A stretch of 7,534 bases of DNA from Candidatus Sumerlaeota bacterium (GTDB lineage: Bacteria; Sumerlaeota; Sumerlaeia; MWCT01): assembly GCA_026398545.1 (NCBI GenBank), contig JAPLSR010000344.1, forward strand, positions 1 to 7,534, in the 5' to 3' direction. The position numbers and the translations under genes were made by a program. How positions within the stretch are numbered: position 1 is the stretch's first letter; every line of letters starts with the position of its first letter. The notes beneath the pieces were generated by a model. The model was not told where the DNA came from and did not search any database. It was given only the letters and a program-made list of their open reading frames with translations. Positions 5,414-7,534 of the stretch are shown piece by piece.

Positions 5414-7443
5414 CTGTAGAAAAAATCAAAAAGATGTTTGTCATTGCCCCTCTGGAGCACCGCGAGTCCATCCTTGCGGCTCTTCAGAGGCTCGGCGTTG
5501 TCCAGATTGTGGATATATGCCCGGAGGATGAGTCGGGACATGTAGAAGAGAACGCTTTTGACTGGAGCCGTGTAAAACAGCAGAATATCCCTGAAAGGCG
5601 TCATATTGAAAAAGCCTATGAATCCGTGGTCTCCTCTATCCGCTTCATGGACAATTATATCCCAGAGCGCACCGGTTATGAATTGCTGAAGAAGGGACCG
5701 GAGACTGTGATGGCTGAAGAGGCGGACAAAATCTTGAGAGAGTTCGATTTTGAAAAGTTCGTTACGGAACTTAATAACATTGAGGGTCAGGTTAAAAATC
5801 TTCATGCAAAACGTTTGACCCTACTTACCCGTCGGGAAAATCTCCTTCCCTGGGCTGACCTGCCTGTCCCTTTGAGTTATTTCTGCCGCACCAATCATGT
5901 CATCATTCGCGCCCTGTCTGTTGCGGTGACCAGTGTTGAGCCATTCCAGAAGGCGGCGGCGGCGGCAATCAGCGAACTCTGGACCGCTAAAGTCAGTGAG
6001 TCAAAGAAGAATAAATATATTATTGTCATGTATCACAGGGACTCTCGGGCGATTGCGGATAAAATCATTCAGGATTTCGATGTGCATCCAGCGGTGTTGC
6101 CCTGTGTGGATATGACACCGGCGCAGCTCATTGCGGATATTGATGAGAAAATTGCCGCCATTCTTGAGGAAACCCGGAAGATTGAAAAACGTCTCAGAGA
6201 TATGCGGGATGAAATACTGCGTCTCAAGGTTGTGGCTAATCATCTGGATAATTCCCTTCTCCGAAAGAAGGCGCAGGAATACTGTGGCGAGACGCGCGCC
6301 ACGTTTCTTGTTAAAGGCTGGATTCCTGAGAAAAGGATTACCGGCGTTGAAAAGTCGCTCAGAGATGTTACCCAGGATGTGGACATCAGCACATACGAAC
6401 CGCTGGAGGGCGAGGATGTCCCTATCATCCTGAAAAATTCGCCCCTTGTCAGCCCATACGAGTCAGTGCTCGGGATTTACGGAAATCCCAATTACAGTGA
6501 ACCCGACCCGACGCCGAGCATGGCGGTGTTCTTTTTTATCGGCTTTGGCTTCTGCCTTGGTGATGGAGGATATGGTCTCGCCCTGGCGCTTTTGACCGGC
6601 TGGATGATACGGAAGTTAAAGCTGGCGCCGGGCGTGAAAAAATTTTTGACCATGCTTTTCATTTCAGCGATTTCCGCCATCATCTTTGGCGCCATAACCG
6701 GCAGCTGGCTTGGCAATCTCTTCACCGACACCTCAGATAAGCCATTGCCCTCCTCAAATTTCTGGTTGAAACAGGTTTTGTTGAAATTGCAGTTCATTAA
6801 CCCCCTGGGGAAGCACATCATGTATTTTCTCCTGGCGTCGCTGGTGGTTGGGTATATTCAGCTATTCTGGGGTGTGCTATTAAAGCTCTTTGACCTTCTT
6901 TTGAGACGGCGTTTCTTAGACGCCTTCTTTGACCCATTTGCATGGCTTTTATTTGCGGCGGGTGTGCCGGTGGGGATATACCGCCTGCCTCTTGGGATGT
7001 CCCTCTCAATCACGGGTATTGCCCTTATCTTACTTTTCGCCGGACGCAATGAAAAGAATATCTTATTACGGTTCGGCTTGGGGTTCTGGACAGTGTATGG
7101 CATCGTAACGGGATTTCTTTCCGATATTCTCTCATATTGCCGTCTTTTTGCGCTGGGTCTTGCCTCGGGGATTATGGCTAATGTGATAAATATAATCGCC
7201 TTCTTCCTCCTTGCAATTCCTTACATTGGATGGCTCTTCACCATCATCATCCTTGTTGTTGCGCATTTTGTCTTTCTGTTGATAAATGTCCTTGGGGCAT
7301 TCATACATACAACACGTCTCCAGTTTGTGGAATTTTTTCCAAAGTTTTACACAAGCGGCGGTTATAGATTTGAGCCCTTTGGACTCAGGAATACATTTGT
7401 GGAGATTAGTAAAGACCAGTTAGGGCACAGTAATAAGGTATGA
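5410..7443 (+). CDS. V/A-type ATPase membrane subunit I (a-subunit homologue)
   Basis: The protein has 677 residues, within the family range. Subunit I forms the ion half-channels beside the proteolipid ring and anchors the peripheral stalks. The N-terminal half (1 to about 345) is a soluble arm. It opens with EKIKKMFVIAPLEHRESILAALQRLG, split here as residues 4-10 and 11-29, and contains coiled-coil stretches near 115-145 and 243-275. The membrane half begins at the family landmark DPTPSMAVFFFIGFGFCLGD (366-385), and about eight hydrophobic segments follow: 371-398, 412-435, 469-494, 508-524, 527-546, 555-574, 579-605 and 608-632. The conserved SYCRLFALGLA (575-585) carries Arg578, matching the essential arginine of a-subunits. 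HTTRLQFVEFFPKFY (633-647) near the C-terminus holds Arg636 and Glu641. Translation is coupled to subunit H by the ATGA overlap. Whether H+ or Na+ is moved cannot be read from this subunit. Confidence 0.97.
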   Translation: MTVEKIKKMFVIAPLEHRESILAALQRLGVVQIVDICPEDESGHVEENAFDWSRVKQQNIPERRHIEKAYESVVSSIRFMDNYIPERTGYELLKKGPETVMAEEADKILREFDFEKFVTELNNIEGQVKNLHAKRLTLLTRRENLLPWADLPVPLSYFCRTNHVIIRALSVAVTSVEPFQKAAAAAISELWTAKVSESKKNKYIIVMYHRDSRAIADKIIQDFDVHPAVLPCVDMTPAQLIADIDEKIAAILEETRKIEKRLRDMRDEILRLKVVANHLDNSLLRKKAQEYCGETRATFLVKGWIPEKRITGVEKSLRDVTQDVDISTYEPLEGEDVPIILKNSPLVSPYESVLGIYGNPNYSEPDPTPSMAVFFFIGFGFCLGDGGYGLALALLTGWMIRKLKLAPGVKKFLTMLFISAISAIIFGAITGSWLGNLFTDTSDKPLPSSNFWLKQVLLKLQFINPLGKHIMYFLLASLVVGYIQLFWGVLLKLFDLLLRRRFLDAFFDPFAWLLFAAGVPVGIYRLPLGMSLSITGIALILLFAGRNEKNILLRFGLGFWTVYGIVTGFLSDILSYCRLFALGLASGIMANVINIIAFFLLAIPYIGWLFTIIILVVAHFVFLLINVLGAFIHTTRLQFVEFFPKFYTSGGYRFEPFGLRNTFVEISKDQLGHSNKV

Positions 7444-7510
7444 CTGGAAATTTTCCGGCGCTTTTTTTCATGCCTTGTGAGGGAATGAGACTGGTAAGAT
7501 TATGAGTATA

Positions 7511-7516
7511 AGGAGG
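7511..7516 (+). promoter_or_regulatory. Strong Shine-Dalgarno before the next gene
   Basis: AGGAGG is followed by 7 nt and then ATG at 7524. It is the clearest ribosome-binding site on the plus strand and supports a third operon gene starting at the right edge. Confidence 0.75.
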
Positions 7517-7523
7517 TAGTGAC

Positions 7524-7534
7524 ATGGAAGCGGT
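7524..7534 (+). CDS. Start of next operon gene, probably V/A-type ATPase proteolipid subunit K (partial)
   Basis: Only ATG GAA GCG and two more bases are visible (Met-Glu-Ala). The gene call rests on the strong AGGAGG 7 nt upstream and the 80-bp gap after subunit I. Bacterial V/A-type operons commonly run H, I, K, E and onward, so the c-ring proteolipid K is the expected product. That identity is inferred from gene order alone. High ribosome-binding strength would suit a multicopy ring subunit. Confidence 0.55.

Noticed and set aside
5320..5805. Minus-strand open frame of 161 codons
   Set aside because: It is antisense to the subunit H and I genes, which are firmly identified on the plus strand.
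7451..7470. T-run after subunit I as a possible terminator
   Set aside because: There is no stable GC-rich stem before the T-run, and the next gene follows on the same strand with a strong ribosome-binding site, as expected within an operon.

Overview
The window looks like a chromosomal stretch of a free-living bacterium with peptidoglycan. It holds a bacterial elongation factor (NusB), an AMIN-plus-amidase cell-wall hydrolase with an export signal, a tRNA-Leu with an encoded CCA end, and the start of a V/A-type ATPase operon. That mix, plus a GH57-type protein and moderate GC content, would fit one of the less-studied or uncultured bacterial phyla. The sequence alone does not name the lineage. 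I see no phage, transposon, CRISPR or plasmid signatures.

Layout from left to right. (1) Positions 1-1761, minus strand: a large GH57-like protein, 587 residues visible, running off the left edge. It has its own Shine-Dalgarno and a plausible promoter. (2) Positions 1762-2037: an AT-rich divergent region between that gene and a tRNA. (3) Positions 2038-2121, plus strand: tRNA-Leu(UAG). (4) Positions 2122-2206: an octamer tandem repeat filling the convergent gap between the tRNA and nusB. (5) Positions 4773 to 2207, minus strand: a probable three-gene unit read in the order TPR-repeat protein, AMIN/Amidase_3 N-acetylmuramoyl-L-alanine amidase, nusB. (6) Positions 4774-5065: a divergent AT-rich intergenic region. 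(7) Positions 5066 to the right edge, plus strand: the first genes of a V/A-type ATPase operon. These are the peripheral-stalk subunit H/G, the membrane subunit I (the a-subunit homologue), and the first codons of a third gene that by operon logic should be the proteolipid subunit K.

Functional picture. The ATPase genes encode the stator and ion-channel half of a rotary pump or synthase; the catalytic subunits must lie to the right. The amidase cleaves peptidoglycan cross-link stems in the envelope and carries the insertion expected of an activator-dependent AmiC-type enzyme. NusB acts in rRNA antitermination and is coupled to the amidase by a 3-bp gap. The GH57-like protein probably relates to alpha-glucan metabolism or is a divergent, possibly non-catalytic, family member.

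I did not find a clearly novel multi-gene system. The most interesting items are the divergent GH57-like protein, the octamer repeat between tRNA-Leu and nusB, and the AmiC-like regulatory insertion in the amidase.
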